A stretch of 47,671 nt of DNA from the NCBI GenBank assembly GCA_029261295.1, contig JAJDBP010000037.1:1-47671 (forward strand), in the 5' to 3' direction. A model generated the notes under the pieces. The model did not search any database. It was not told where the DNA came from and saw only the letters and a list, made by a program, of their open reading frames with translations. Numbering within the stretch: the stretch's first letter is position 1; each line of letters begins with the position of its first letter. The DNA comes from Nitrospirales bacterium (GTDB lineage: Bacteria; Nitrospirota; Nitrospiria; Nitrospirales; UBA8639). The translations under genes were made by a program, and so were the position numbers. Shown here piece after piece: positions 1 to 7,018 of this stretch.

Positions 1-779
1 AGCACCATGTTTGGGCTTCGGTCTTCATCGGCACGCCGGGCTTTATGCAGGCGGAGGATGATCGTACCGTCACCTTCGACCTCACCAGCATGATGCCTAA
101 TCCCAACGATCCCTTCTGGGAGAATATCCAAACGAATTCCCGAGTCGGCATGCTGGCGATTGAACTAGCCTCGCGTCGACGTTTGCGGATCAACGGTACG
201 ATCACGCGAATGTCAGATACTGTGTTGCAACTTCATGTGGAAGAGTCCTATCCCAATTGCCCGAAGTACATTCAGAGACGACACCTGACCACGCCCCAAA
301 CCGGATTCGACCTAGCCCCATTCTCTTCAGAGCAGGGGGAGGAGCTTAGTCTTAACCAACACACCATCATCACCAATGCTGACACGTTCTTTGTTGCGAG
401 CGTCCATTCCGAACGTGGGGTGGATGCTTCGCACCGTGGGGGCAACCCCGGGTTCGTGAAGATTATCGATGACCGGACCCTGCGCATCCCCGATTACATC
501 GGCAACTCCCTGTTCAACACCCTCGGCAACTTTACCGCGAATCCCCAAGCCGGATTGATTTTTCTCGATTTTGAGTTCGGTCGCACACTTCAGGTCATTG
601 GGCGACCGGAAATTCTTTATGACGTGGAGGATTTGCTTGATGAGACCGGAGGGACCAAACGGTATTGGCTCCTCCACATTGATCGCTGGCTGAAAATTTC
701 GCATGCGCCACAATTGAGCTGGGAGTTTTTGGATGCGTCACCCTATAACCCGTCAATCAACACAAGCACGGACCACTAA
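1..779 (+). CDS. Pyridoxamine 5'-phosphate oxidase family protein, 5' end cut by window edge
   Basis: The first internal ATG is at 45, but the same frame is open back to position 3 and reads HHVWASVFIGTPGF before it. That is typical of the start of the FMN-binding split-barrel core of the PNPOx-like family (A-S-V-x-G-x-P-G-F then A-x-D-D-R-T-V). The gene therefore begins before the window, and 258 residues are visible. Further family-like pieces are N-S-R-V-G-x-L-A-I-E and L-R-I-N-G-T, with a later segment N-P-Q-A-G-L-I-F-L-D-F, so two split-barrel-like units may be present. Such proteins bind FMN, F420 or haem-type cofactors, and the substrate cannot be told. The stop lies 10 nt before the next gene, whose ribosome binding site overlaps this stop, so the two are probably co-transcribed. 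Confidence 0.75.
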   Translation, partial: HHVWASVFIGTPGFMQAEDDRTVTFDLTSMMPNPNDPFWENIQTNSRVGMLAIELASRRRLRINGTITRMSDTVLQLHVEESYPNCPKYIQRRHLTTPQTGFDLAPFSSEQGEELSLNQHTIITNADTFFVASVHSERGVDASHRGGNPGFVKIIDDRTLRIPDYIGNSLFNTLGNFTANPQAGLIFLDFEFGRTLQVIGRPEILYDVEDLLDETGGTKRYWLLHIDRWLKISHAPQLSWEFLDASPYNPSINTSTDH

Positions 780-789
780 GGAGGATGTC

Positions 790-993
790 ATGAATTGTCA
801 CCGTTGTCATGGCCTGATGGTGCGGGACCGCGCCTATGACCTTCTGGATACCCACATTCATTGTGATGTGTGGCGATGCATTTGTTGTGGAAATATGTTT
901 GACACACTGATGCTGTTGAACAAAAGAAGAGGGCAGGCTCACCTTCAGCTGGAGCATGCTGATTTATCAATTGAACAACTGACCGCCGCATGA
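790..993 (+). CDS. Small zinc-ribbon-like protein
   Basis: The 67-residue product has Cys3-x2-Cys6 and Cys30-x2-Cys33-Gly, the spacing of a zinc ribbon, plus Cys25 and Cys32. The ATG at 790 is chosen over an upstream in-frame ATG at 733 because TAAGGAGG lies directly before it (778-785). The longer version would run inside the previous gene. No other domain is visible. It sits between an FMN-type oxidase-like gene and an ECF sigma factor gene 40 nt downstream, which suggests a co-transcribed unit. The function is unknown; a regulatory or redox-sensing role is a guess based only on the metal-binding pattern. Confidence 0.6.
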   Translation: MNCHRCHGLMVRDRAYDLLDTHIHCDVWRCICCGNMFDTLMLLNKRRGQAHLQLEHADLSIEQLTAA

Positions 994-1033
994 CGAATGG
1001 TCCGGAACACGACCCGTCACCAGGAGCAAGACC

Positions 1034-1861
1034 ATGAACAAGCTTGAAATATCGTTTCTCGAATCTGCGAATGACTTCAATCTAAGGCCAGAGGTCTGGG
1101 GATCAATCCAGAAGGCCGAGAGAGAGCCTGAAACCACTCCCACAAGAAATAGATCTGCAGTGACTGATGAAGAACTTGAACTGATTGAGTCCCTCCGCCA
1201 GGGAGAAGATATCGCATTTGCCACATTGGTCGAACGCTATCATGGACGACTGCTCCGATTCGCACAAAGCTTTGTATCCAGCCAGGCTGTCGCGGAAGAA
1301 GTCGTCCAAGAAACCTGGATGGCTATCCTCAAAGGGATTCATCGATTTGAGGGACGCTCGTCTCTGAAAACATGGATTTTCCGAATTCTTCAGAATAGAG
1401 CCAAAACTAAAGGAACGCGAGAACACCGGTATGTGTCATTTTCCGATGTTAGGAGTTCAACTGACCAAGAAGAGAATAGTGGGATAGAACTGGGACGGAT
1501 TGACACTACCAGCCATGAAAGCAGTCACCAATGTATTTCCCCGACCACTCGGGACGAATACACGCCCGAGCGCTTGCTGGTGTCAAAACAAAGTCTGGCC
1601 CAGATTGAGCAAGCCATCCAATCACTTCCACCTACCCAGCGGCAGGTCATCGTGCTTCGCGATATCGAAGGCATCGATTCGGAAGAAATTTGTCAAATTT
1701 TGAATATTACGGCAACCAACCAACGGGTGCTCTTGCACCGAGGTCGGTCGAAAGTTCGACAGTCACTTCACCCATATCTTCAAGGACATTCGTCCAAGAG
1801 CGCCGCTCATTCGGTTGCGCCGTCTTTCGTCTCAAACGAAAAGCTAGCTCATAGAATATGA
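1034..1861 (+). CDS. ECF-type RNA polymerase sigma factor
   Basis: A 275-residue sigma-70 family protein of the extracytoplasmic-function type, with only regions 2 and 4. Region 2 (about residues 49-134) contains F-x-x-L-V-E-R-Y-H-G-R-L-L-R-F-A, A-E-E-V-V-Q-E-T-W and F-E-G-R-S-S-L-K-T-W-I-F-R-I. Region 4 (about 185-245) contains L-P-P-T-Q-R-Q-V-I-V-L-R-D-I-E-G and an HTH ending in L-H-R-G-R-S-K-V-R. The linker between them is about 50 polar residues, longer than in minimal ECF factors, and about 48 residues precede region 2. AGGAG precedes the ATG. No anti-sigma gene is adjacent. The next transcription unit, beginning at 2010, is a natural candidate target, but I could not match an ECF-type promoter there. 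Confidence 0.9.
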   Translation: MNKLEISFLESANDFNLRPEVWGSIQKAEREPETTPTRNRSAVTDEELELIESLRQGEDIAFATLVERYHGRLLRFAQSFVSSQAVAEEVVQETWMAILKGIHRFEGRSSLKTWIFRILQNRAKTKGTREHRYVSFSDVRSSTDQEENSGIELGRIDTTSHESSHQCISPTTRDEYTPERLLVSKQSLAQIEQAIQSLPPTQRQVIVLRDIEGIDSEEICQILNITATNQRVLLHRGRSKVRQSLHPYLQGHSSKSAAHSVAPSFVSNEKLAHRI

Positions 1862-1932
1862 AGAATTTTGCTTTTAATTTTCCATAAAAACTTATTTCAA
1901 AAATAAATAACAATCTGTAACAAAATTCTTCT

Positions 1933-1971
1933 TTGACATACTAACAAGCATAGTATACAGATCGGTATACT
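1933..1971 (+). promoter_or_regulatory. Promoter -35 with overlapping perfect dyad operator upstream of the YHS gene
   Basis: TTGACA (1933-1938) is a perfect -35. The best-spaced -10 is TACAGA (1956-1961, 17 nt spacer); TATACA (1954-1959) has 15 nt. An exact inverted repeat, AGTATAC (1952-1958) and GTATACT (1965-1971) separated by AGATCG, covers the -10 region. This is the geometry of a repressor operator. The surrounding 150 bp is AT-rich and gene-free. Which regulator binds is not known. Confidence 0.55.
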
Positions 1972-2009
1972 AAAACGAAAAACTTCACCATTAACTCAGG
2001 AGGTTCATC

Positions 2010-2468
2010 ATGAAAGTTTTACACACATTTTTACCAGCAGTTGCCCTTTTGGTGTCCGTCGTGGCCACACCCGTCTTTGCACAGGATGTGACCCACAACA
2101 CACCAGGAATTAGCGGGTATGACCCCGTAGCGTACTTCACCAAAGGCACCCCTCAACGCGGGAGTGGGTATCACGTGGCCGACTACAAGGGCGTGACCTA
2201 TGCCTTTGCCAGTGAGGAACACAAAGACCTGTTCCAAGACAACCCGAGCAAATATGTCCCAGCCTATGGCGGATGGTGCGCTTATGGTGTGGCGGTCGGA
2301 AAGAAGTTTGTGGCTGACCCCACAGTTTGGAAGATCGTGAATGGCACCCTCTATCTAAACTTAGACCGAGGCATTCAGAGCAAATGGAACAAGGATATCC
2401 CCGGCTACATCAAAACAGGCGATGTCAATTGGAAAGACATCAAAGATAAAGCGCCGGCTGATTTGTGA
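2010..2468 (+). CDS. Secreted YHS-domain protein
   Basis: The 152-residue product begins with a signal peptide (hydrophobic stretch in residues 8-24, cleavage probably after Val-Phe-Ala-24). The mature part is one YHS-type domain: G-Y-D-P-V-A-Y-F, then Y-x-G-V-T-Y-A-F-A-S-E-E-H-K-D-L-F and N-P-S-K-Y-V-P-A-Y-G-G-W-C-A-Y-G. YHS domains are linked to metal binding, and this secreted G-Y-D-P-V form is common in bacteria with no firm function. AGGAGG precedes the ATG by 7 nt. It is the first gene of a co-directional run extending to 5751 and is preceded by a strong promoter with an operator-like dyad. Confidence 0.8.
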   Translation: MKVLHTFLPAVALLVSVVATPVFAQDVTHNTPGISGYDPVAYFTKGTPQRGSGYHVADYKGVTYAFASEEHKDLFQDNPSKYVPAYGGWCAYGVAVGKKFVADPTVWKIVNGTLYLNLDRGIQSKWNKDIPGYIKTGDVNWKDIKDKAPADL

Positions 2469-2482
2469 GGAAGAAAAGAAGA

Positions 2483-2507
2483 GCCCGTGGGTATACAACC
2501 CACGGGC
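2483..2507 (+). terminator. Perfect 10-bp hairpin after the YHS gene, without T-tract
   Basis: GCCCGTGGGT (2483-2492) and ACCCACGGGC (2498-2507) form a perfect stem with a 5-nt ATACA loop, 15 nt after the YHS stop codon. No T run follows, so it is not a classical intrinsic terminator. It may be a partial attenuator or a 3' mRNA-protecting hairpin that raises expression of the first gene over the rest. Confidence 0.5.
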
Positions 2508-2550
2508 ATCCCAGGAAAATTTGAGCATACTCATTAAGGAGAAATGAATC

Positions 2551-2979
2551 ATGTTTAGTAGCAAAAATATCACCATCGCATTTGGTTCTGTATTTGTGTT
2601 CGTCGGCGTGCTGGGGTTCATCCCTAACTCGCTCGTCTCATCCGAGGGTATATTCGAGGTGAACGCCATGCACAACCTTGTACATTTACTCACCGGTACT
2701 GCATTCCTCTTTGGAGGGTTGGTCCTGGAAGGAAAAGAAGCGTTGACACTGAAAGTTGTCACGAGCGCCTACTTCGGCGTGGCAATCTTAGGTTTTTTAA
2801 GCAGTGGAAATACCCTGTTGGGCCTGGTTCACATTAATGAAGCGGACCGGTGGCTACATCTGGGACTGGCCATGGCTATGTTGGGAGCTGCCCTTGTTGC
2901 CACACAACCCACGTCTGAGCTTTCGCGGAAAAAAATCGGAGTCATTCGACAAAATAATCGACTTAGGGCTTCATCGTAA
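2551..2979 (+). CDS. DUF4383-like four-helix membrane protein
   Basis: A 142-residue protein with four hydrophobic segments (about residues 8-28, 44-60, 72-88, 102-118). The pattern matches DUF4383: G-V-L-G-F-I-P-N, then N-A-M-H-N-L-V-H-L-L-T-G and a later H-I-N-E-A-D-R-W-L-H-L. These proteins are small inner-membrane proteins without assigned activity; the conserved His and Asn residues lie at helix ends. AAGGAG precedes the ATG. It follows the YHS gene after an 82-nt gap containing a hairpin and precedes a thioredoxin gene by 46 nt. Confidence 0.75.
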   Translation: MFSSKNITIAFGSVFVFVGVLGFIPNSLVSSEGIFEVNAMHNLVHLLTGTAFLFGGLVLEGKEALTLKVVTSAYFGVAILGFLSSGNTLLGLVHINEADRWLHLGLAMAMLGAALVATQPTSELSRKKIGVIRQNNRLRASS

Positions 2980-3025
2980 TATCTTGTTGCGAATCAGCCG
3001 TAAGCAAAAAGAAAGGAAAGAAACC

Positions 3026-3370
3026 ATGATTCAGGAACAACAGTCATATGTGACAGTGAACGATAACAACTTCAGCAGTGAAGTGCTCGAAAATCAAAAG
3101 CCAGTCCTGGTTGATTTCTGGGCACCATGGTGTGGCCCCTGCCAGGCTATGGGGCCGACCATCAGAGAACTGGCTGATGAGTTCCAACCACGGGCTGTCG
3201 TGGCCAAGGTCAATGTGGATGACAACCCGGATCTTGCCGCCCGTTATAGCATTCGGTCCATTCCCACGTTGATGATTTTTCAGAATGGCGAGGTCGTCGA
3301 TCAATTGGTCGGAACGATGCCAAAAAGTACGCTGGCACAAAAGTTAGAAGCCCAGATACAACCAGCATAA
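3026..3370 (+). CDS. Thioredoxin
   Basis: A 114-residue single-domain thioredoxin. The active site is W-A-P-W-C36-G-P-C39, the cis-proline loop is S-I-P80-T, and the usual D-F-W motif and F-Q-N-G strand are present. It has no signal peptide, so it should act as a cytoplasmic dithiol-disulfide reductant. The frame is open upstream to 2804 inside the DUF4383 gene, but the ATG at 3026 is chosen because GAAAGGAAAG lies before it and it gives the normal family length. The neighbours (secreted YHS, DUF5069, NTF2-like) suggest a stress or redox-repair role for the cluster, which is inference. No thioredoxin reductase gene is nearby. Confidence 0.93.
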   Translation: MIQEQQSYVTVNDNNFSSEVLENQKPVLVDFWAPWCGPCQAMGPTIRELADEFQPRAVVAKVNVDDNPDLAARYSIRSIPTLMIFQNGEVVDQLVGTMPKSTLAQKLEAQIQPA

Positions 3371-3393
3371 GACAACGAAAGGAGCTATTCATC

Positions 3394-3993
3394 ATGACAA
3401 CAAAAACCGTCACTCCATTGAATCGTAAGAAAGACGGTACGACTGCGGCCGTTGATTTCGCACCCTGGCCAGAATGGGGCACCCGGCTAGAAAGAATCTT
3501 TGGCCAAGCCATGGAGAAATACCAGGCTGGAAGCCGTGGCGCGGATGTCCTATTTACGACTGAACATGTGACGTTTCTCGCTTCGCTCGGCAGTACACCG
3601 CAAGAGCTTTATGACTTTGTGGAAGACTGGTGTGAGTTGGGAGAGCCCTCGTTTGAAGTTGCGCTCCGCATCACAGAAGTGCGAGCCGAATATTTTTTCT
3701 TCGAGCAGTACTTGGAACGATCCCCAGACGTCAGCACGCCTGCTTCTATTCCCTCTGGTGGCGCAACATTAGGTGGGTTCGTTTGGCTACCTCGAATCAT
3801 CGAAAAAGCCAGAGCGAAGTTACGAGGAGAGATACCAGCAGACATGATGTTCGGATGCAAAAATGATCGTGCCTTTTTAAAGAAAGTCGGAATTGCTCCG
3901 GCGCAGTTTCTTCGAGTCGTATGGAACGCCGGCAAGAATGATGAAGAAATCTTGGAGTATGTGAAAATTTCCGCTGAATATAAGGAGGACTAA
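3394..3993 (+). CDS. DUF5069-type protein
   Basis: A 199-residue soluble protein that I match to DUF5069 by its second half: L-P-R-I-I-E-K-A-R-A-K-L-R-G-E-I, then M-F-G-C-K-N-D-R-A-F-L-K-K-V-G-I and a final acidic D-E-E-I-L-E-Y-V-K. The first half (W-P-E-W-G-T-R-L-E-R-I and a long helix) is part of the same kind of small helical protein. No catalytic motif is evident. GAAAGGAG precedes the ATG. It starts 23 nt after the thioredoxin stop and ends 2 nt before the next ATG, so it is tightly co-transcribed. Confidence 0.65.
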   Translation: MTTKTVTPLNRKKDGTTAAVDFAPWPEWGTRLERIFGQAMEKYQAGSRGADVLFTTEHVTFLASLGSTPQELYDFVEDWCELGEPSFEVALRITEVRAEYFFFEQYLERSPDVSTPASIPSGGATLGGFVWLPRIIEKARAKLRGEIPADMMFGCKNDRAFLKKVGIAPAQFLRVVWNAGKNDEEILEYVKISAEYKED

Positions 3994-3995
3994 TC

Positions 3996-4397
3996 ATGAG
4001 AACCACAACAACAAAGGTCAATGAGTATAACGCGATTGCCAGAGCGGTCCAGCACTACATCAATGGCGCCAAGTCCGGCAAAGGCGATGATATGAAAACG
4101 GCCTTCCACGAAGATGCGACGATCTTCGGATATGTCGGAAACAATTTATTCGCCGGGCCCATTCAACAACTCTTTGCCTGGAATGACCAGAACGGGCCGG
4201 CCATAGGCCTTCAAGCACGTATTGCCAGCATCGACCTCATTGACACGGTGGCCACCGTACGGTTGGAACTCGAAAACTGGACTGGACATCGTTTTACGGA
4301 TTTATTCACCCTGCTCAAAGTCAACAATGAATGGAAAATCATGAACAAGGTCTTCCATCTACATGCCTCGAACGTCGCGAGTGAAGCAGCAGCATAA
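3996..4397 (+). CDS. NTF2-like (putative lumazine-binding) protein
   Basis: A 133-residue alpha+beta protein of the NTF2/SnoaL-like fold: an N-terminal helix with A-V-Q-H-Y-I-N-G, then M-K-T-A-F-H-E-D-A-T-I-F-G-Y, and C-terminal strands with T-D-L-F-T-L-L-K-V-N-N-E-W-K-I-M-N-K. This corresponds to the Lumazine_bd_2 branch, small cytoplasmic proteins thought to bind ligands; the actual ligand is unknown. The ribosome binding site (AAGGAGG) sits inside the end of the preceding gene, whose stop is only 2 nt upstream, so translation is probably coupled. Confidence 0.7.
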   Translation: MRTTTTKVNEYNAIARAVQHYINGAKSGKGDDMKTAFHEDATIFGYVGNNLFAGPIQQLFAWNDQNGPAIGLQARIASIDLIDTVATVRLELENWTGHRFTDLFTLLKVNNEWKIMNKVFHLHASNVASEAAA

Positions 4398-4490
4398 GTC
4401 TGGCAGGAAGAATTCAATAGTGAGGCTCCTGACCTATAGAGCGAATTAGAGTTGACCTTCGTTTAATTGAAAATTGAAAGGACCGTACCA

Positions 4491-5315
4491 GTGGAATTCG
4501 ATACAACCGTACGACTGACCGCCTTTTTGGGTGTCATAGGCCTCATGGCCTCGTGGGAGGCATTGTATCCTCGGCGCAAACTGGAGATCCCAAGATCCAC
4601 ACGCTGGCTCGCAAACCTCTCGATGGCCGCTCTAAATACCTTGATGGTACGAACGCTGTTTTCCTCAGGGGCAGTCGGTCTGGCGTTAGTAGCGGCCAAC
4701 CAAGGATGGGGATTGCTGAACAACCTCCAGTGGCCGTTCTGGGTGGAAGGACTGCTCTCGTTGGCAGCGCTCGATTTGGCGATCTACCTCCAGCACATTC
4801 TATTTCATAAGATGCCGGGCCTATGGCGATTTCACATGGTCCATCATGCGGACACGGATTACGATGTGACCACGGGCATACGGTTCCATCCAGTAGAAAT
4901 GATGTTGTCGATGCTCATCAAGTCGGCAACAGCCATGGTGGTGGGAGCCTCACCAGTTTCGGTTTTGATCTTCGAGATCGTCCTCAATGCCTCGTCCATG
5001 TTTAATCATGGCAATGTGCGCATTCCCCCATCGGTGGACAAGATGCTCAGATGGTTCGTGGTCACACCGGACATGCACAGAATTCATCATTCGATCCTGC
5101 AGCAGGAGGCTAATCAAAACTTTGGCTTCAATCTGCCCTGGTGGGACTATCTGTTTGGCACATACCTGGCTGCTCCCTCATACGGACAACAACACATGAT
5201 TTTCGGGTTGAACCAATTTAGAAGTCCTGCCTGCCTGAAATTGGGGAATATGTTGAAACTCCCATTTCGACAACCAGCAGGAAAGGCGACCATAAGTCAC
5301 CAAGAATGTGTGTAA
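4491..5315 (+). CDS. Sterol desaturase / fatty acid hydroxylase superfamily membrane protein
   Basis: A 274-residue membrane enzyme with the histidine clusters of the di-iron hydroxylase superfamily: H102-x3-H106, then W-R-F-H115-x2-H118-H119, F-x-H-P, F-N-H-G-N and M-H-R-I-H-H. These bind a non-haem di-iron centre that hydroxylates or desaturates a membrane lipid. Several hydrophobic helices lie before residue 110 and around 135-165. GTG at 4491 is preferred because AAGGA (4478-4482) lies 8 nt upstream; a TTG at 4467 would add eight residues but has no ribosome binding site. The lipid substrate cannot be deduced. It is in the same direction as the genes from 2010, 93 nt after the NTF2-like gene. 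Confidence 0.8.
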   Translation: MEFDTTVRLTAFLGVIGLMASWEALYPRRKLEIPRSTRWLANLSMAALNTLMVRTLFSSGAVGLALVAANQGWGLLNNLQWPFWVEGLLSLAALDLAIYLQHILFHKMPGLWRFHMVHHADTDYDVTTGIRFHPVEMMLSMLIKSATAMVVGASPVSVLIFEIVLNASSMFNHGNVRIPPSVDKMLRWFVVTPDMHRIHHSILQQEANQNFGFNLPWWDYLFGTYLAAPSYGQQHMIFGLNQFRSPACLKLGNMLKLPFRQPAGKATISHQECV

Positions 5316-5346
5316 CGCGGCGCTCTTTTAAAAGGAGGCAAGACCA

Positions 5347-5751
5347 ATGAAATCCATGATAAATTTCACGAAGACGATGCTGATCATGCCAATCCACTGG
5401 CAGGCCTGGTTAGGCCTACTCGTGTCGGCCAACATCGTCACCCCGCTCTTCTTTATCCACACGTTGGAAGCACAGGTCGTCTTGGTGATGGGAATTGGCG
5501 GCTTGCTGATCATATCGGTCATTTTCAGTATGAAGGGCTTCGTCCGTTTGATGGGGATCGGCCATATTGGCTGGCTGCCAATGGTGTTTTGGCTGGGAAC
5601 AAAATTGGAACACGCTCCGATTGATAGCCCTTTTGGATATTGGATGCTGGCCGTCATTATCTTGGACAGTCTCTCATTGTTCATCGACATCGCCGATGTC
5701 CTTCGATATGTCAAAGGCGAGCGCGAACCATTTCTCGCACCCCCTGCCTAA
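5347..5751 (+). CDS. Small multi-pass membrane protein of unknown function
   Basis: A 134-residue protein with four predicted membrane segments (about residues 18-35, 42-62, 72-88, 98-116). Motifs that stand out are H-W-Q-A-W-L-G-L-L, G-H-I-G-W-L-P-M-V-F-W-L-G and a charged tail. I do not recognise a named family. AAAAGGAGG precedes the ATG. It ends the co-directional run that begins with YHS, and a 122-bp hairpin repeat starts at the very next base after its stop codon, perhaps ending the transcript. Confidence 0.6.
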   Translation: MKSMINFTKTMLIMPIHWQAWLGLLVSANIVTPLFFIHTLEAQVVLVMGIGGLLIISVIFSMKGFVRLMGIGHIGWLPMVFWLGTKLEHAPIDSPFGYWMLAVIILDSLSLFIDIADVLRYVKGEREPFLAPPA

Positions 5752-5873
5752 CAGGATGTTGAAAAATTCTACCAGCGGCGTTCTCGACCCTTTGCCGTGC
5801 TCACGTACTTCGCGTACGCTCCGCTCGCCAAAGGGCCTGGGGCCTTGCTGGACAAGTCTTTTTGAACATCCTG
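5752..5873 (+). repeat. Dispersed long-hairpin repeat, copy 1
   Basis: A 122-bp imperfect palindrome beginning at the base after the stop codon of the gene at 5347. The outer arms AGGATGTTGAAAAA and TTTTTGAACATCCT pair except for one G-G mismatch. Inner pairs include CCAGC with GCTGG, CCCTTTG with CAAAGGG, and a central CGTAC/GTACG with a 5-nt loop. The reverse complement of 37004-37122 is the same element. It may serve as a 3'-end processing or termination structure, or be a MITE/REP-like repeat. Confidence 0.85.
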
Positions 5874-5996
5874 CATTGCAACAATTGGGAACAAAAGAAT
5901 CGGAGGGATAGAAACAAAGGTAAAAATTTTTATTAACTAATTAGAACCTTTCCTTCCCTTCGACAAGAAAGTTGAGGAAGCAAGACCTGTCCACAC

Positions 5997-6290
5997 TCAG
6001 GTAATCTTGTCTAACACGCCCTCAATCTCATCTTCTGTAAAGGCTCGTAGCGTTTCGGTGCGCACATTCCCCTTGGAACATCCCCCCATCATGACGGCAG
6101 CGGCTGTGGCCTCATCGGGAGCGTCGAACACAATGACCCCGTCATACCGACCCATCGTCCAGTAAATATTTTTGACGGCCCCTCCCGCCGCCTGGATTCT
6201 ATTTCTAAAGTCCGTCGCACGTTTCCCGGTGTTGATCACATCATGTACACCTTGTTCCGTCCACGTGAACAGCGTAATAAAGGTTGGCAT
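5997..6290 (-). CDS. GYD domain protein
   Basis: A 97-residue protein matching the GYD family: it starts with M-P-T-F-I-T-L-F-T-W-T-E-Q-G and carries the signature G-R-Y-D-G-V-I-V-F-D-A-P-D-E (family consensus G-x-Y-D). It has a compact ferredoxin-like alpha/beta fold with no known catalytic residues; members are of uncertain function. GGAGGTAGATC precedes the ATG on the minus strand. It is divergent from the VOC gene at 6517 across a 226-nt region that should hold promoters for both. It stands alone on this strand here. Confidence 0.85.
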   Translation of the reverse strand: MPTFITLFTWTEQGVHDVINTGKRATDFRNRIQAAGGAVKNIYWTMGRYDGVIVFDAPDEATAAAVMMGGCSKGNVRTETLRAFTEDEIEGVLDKIT

Positions 6291-6379
6291 GATCTACCTC
6301 CTTGTTTAAAAAATGGGGGCTGACAGACAAAGTTTCTCCACAATTGTTTTCCAGGAATTATAATATGCTCATACATTCA

Positions 6380-6393
6380 AAGGAACAATGGGG
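6380..6393 (+). repeat. 14-bp direct repeat, left copy
   Basis: AAGGAACAATGGGG occurs here and again at 6952-6965, directly abutting the -35 of the marR promoter. The two copies flank the VOC gene, 572 bp apart. It may be a shared regulatory site or the trace of an insertion or duplication. Confidence 0.5.
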
Positions 6394-6516
6394 GGAGGTA
6401 TCTGCCATCAAGCAAGACGATGCAACCAGGACTGATTGTTGGTAGGTTTTTCTCGCATTCTGGTATAACCCTATCAGGAGGTCCACCGTTACCCAGGTGA
6501 AGGAAAGGAGACAATC

Positions 6517-6927
6517 ATGATTAGGATAAAGACATTGGACCATGTGGTCTTGCGCGCCCAAGACCCGGAGAGGATTGTTGAATTTTACTGTCTCGTTTTA
6601 GGCTGCACGGTTGAACGGAGATCTGCTCCTGATATTGGGATTGTTCAACTGCGTGCCGGTGATGCCTTGATTGATGTGCTGGCTGTCGACAGCGAGATTG
6701 GACGAATGGGTGGTGCTGCACCTGGGAAAGATGGAAGAAACATGGACCATTTCTGTGTTCGTCTGGAAATCTTCAACGAAGACAAGATTCGCGAACATCT
6801 CGAGAAACATAGTGTGGAAGGCAGCAAACTTGAGACGCGTTACGGGGCTGAGGGCATTGGCCCATCCATTTACATTCAAGACCCGGAGGGGAACACCGTT
6901 GAGCTCAAGGGCCCAGCCATTCACTAA
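6517..6927 (+). CDS. VOC family (glyoxalase-like) protein
   Basis: A 136-residue vicinal-oxygen-chelate protein made of two beta-alpha-beta-beta-beta units. Likely metal ligands are H9 (L-D-H-V-V-L), H78 (M-D-H-F-C-V) and E129 (N-T-V-E-L-K). The phrase I-Q-D-P-E-G-N-T-V-E-L is the usual C-terminal signature. Members include glyoxalase I, dioxygenases and thiol-transferase resistance proteins; the reaction here cannot be told. AAAGGAG lies 8 nt before the ATG. It is followed after 91 nt by a MarR regulator gene with its own promoter, and the two may belong to one response. Confidence 0.88.
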   Translation: MIRIKTLDHVVLRAQDPERIVEFYCLVLGCTVERRSAPDIGIVQLRAGDALIDVLAVDSEIGRMGGAAPGKDGRNMDHFCVRLEIFNEDKIREHLEKHSVEGSKLETRYGAEGIGPSIYIQDPEGNTVELKGPAIH

Positions 6928-6951
6928 GAACACCTCACTCGTTAATCGTCC

Positions 6952-6965
6952 AAGGAACAATGGGG
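6952..6965 (+). repeat. 14-bp direct repeat, right copy
   Basis: Second exact copy of AAGGAACAATGGGG (first at 6380-6393). It ends at the base before the TTGACA -35 of the marR promoter. Confidence 0.5.
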
Positions 6966-6994
6966 TTGACATATTTTTTATTTGCATATACAAT
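6966..6994 (+). promoter_or_regulatory. Strong promoter of the marR gene with overlapping operator
   Basis: TTGACA (6966-6971) and TACAAT (6989-6994) are separated by exactly 17 nt, a near-consensus sigma-70 promoter. The dyad TTGCATATACAA (6982-6993) covers the -10 and differs at one base from the perfect palindrome at 7492-7503. This fits autorepression by the MarR protein encoded 25 nt downstream. Confidence 0.75.
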
Positions 6995-7018
6995 TTGTTT
7001 ATATATTAAGGAATCTAT

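Noticed and set aside
2483-2507. Classical terminator after the YHS gene
   Set aside because: Perfect stem but no T run; kept only as a hairpin of uncertain role.
4467-4490. TTG start for the sterol desaturase gene
   Set aside because: No ribosome binding site; AAGGA is correctly placed for GTG at 4491.
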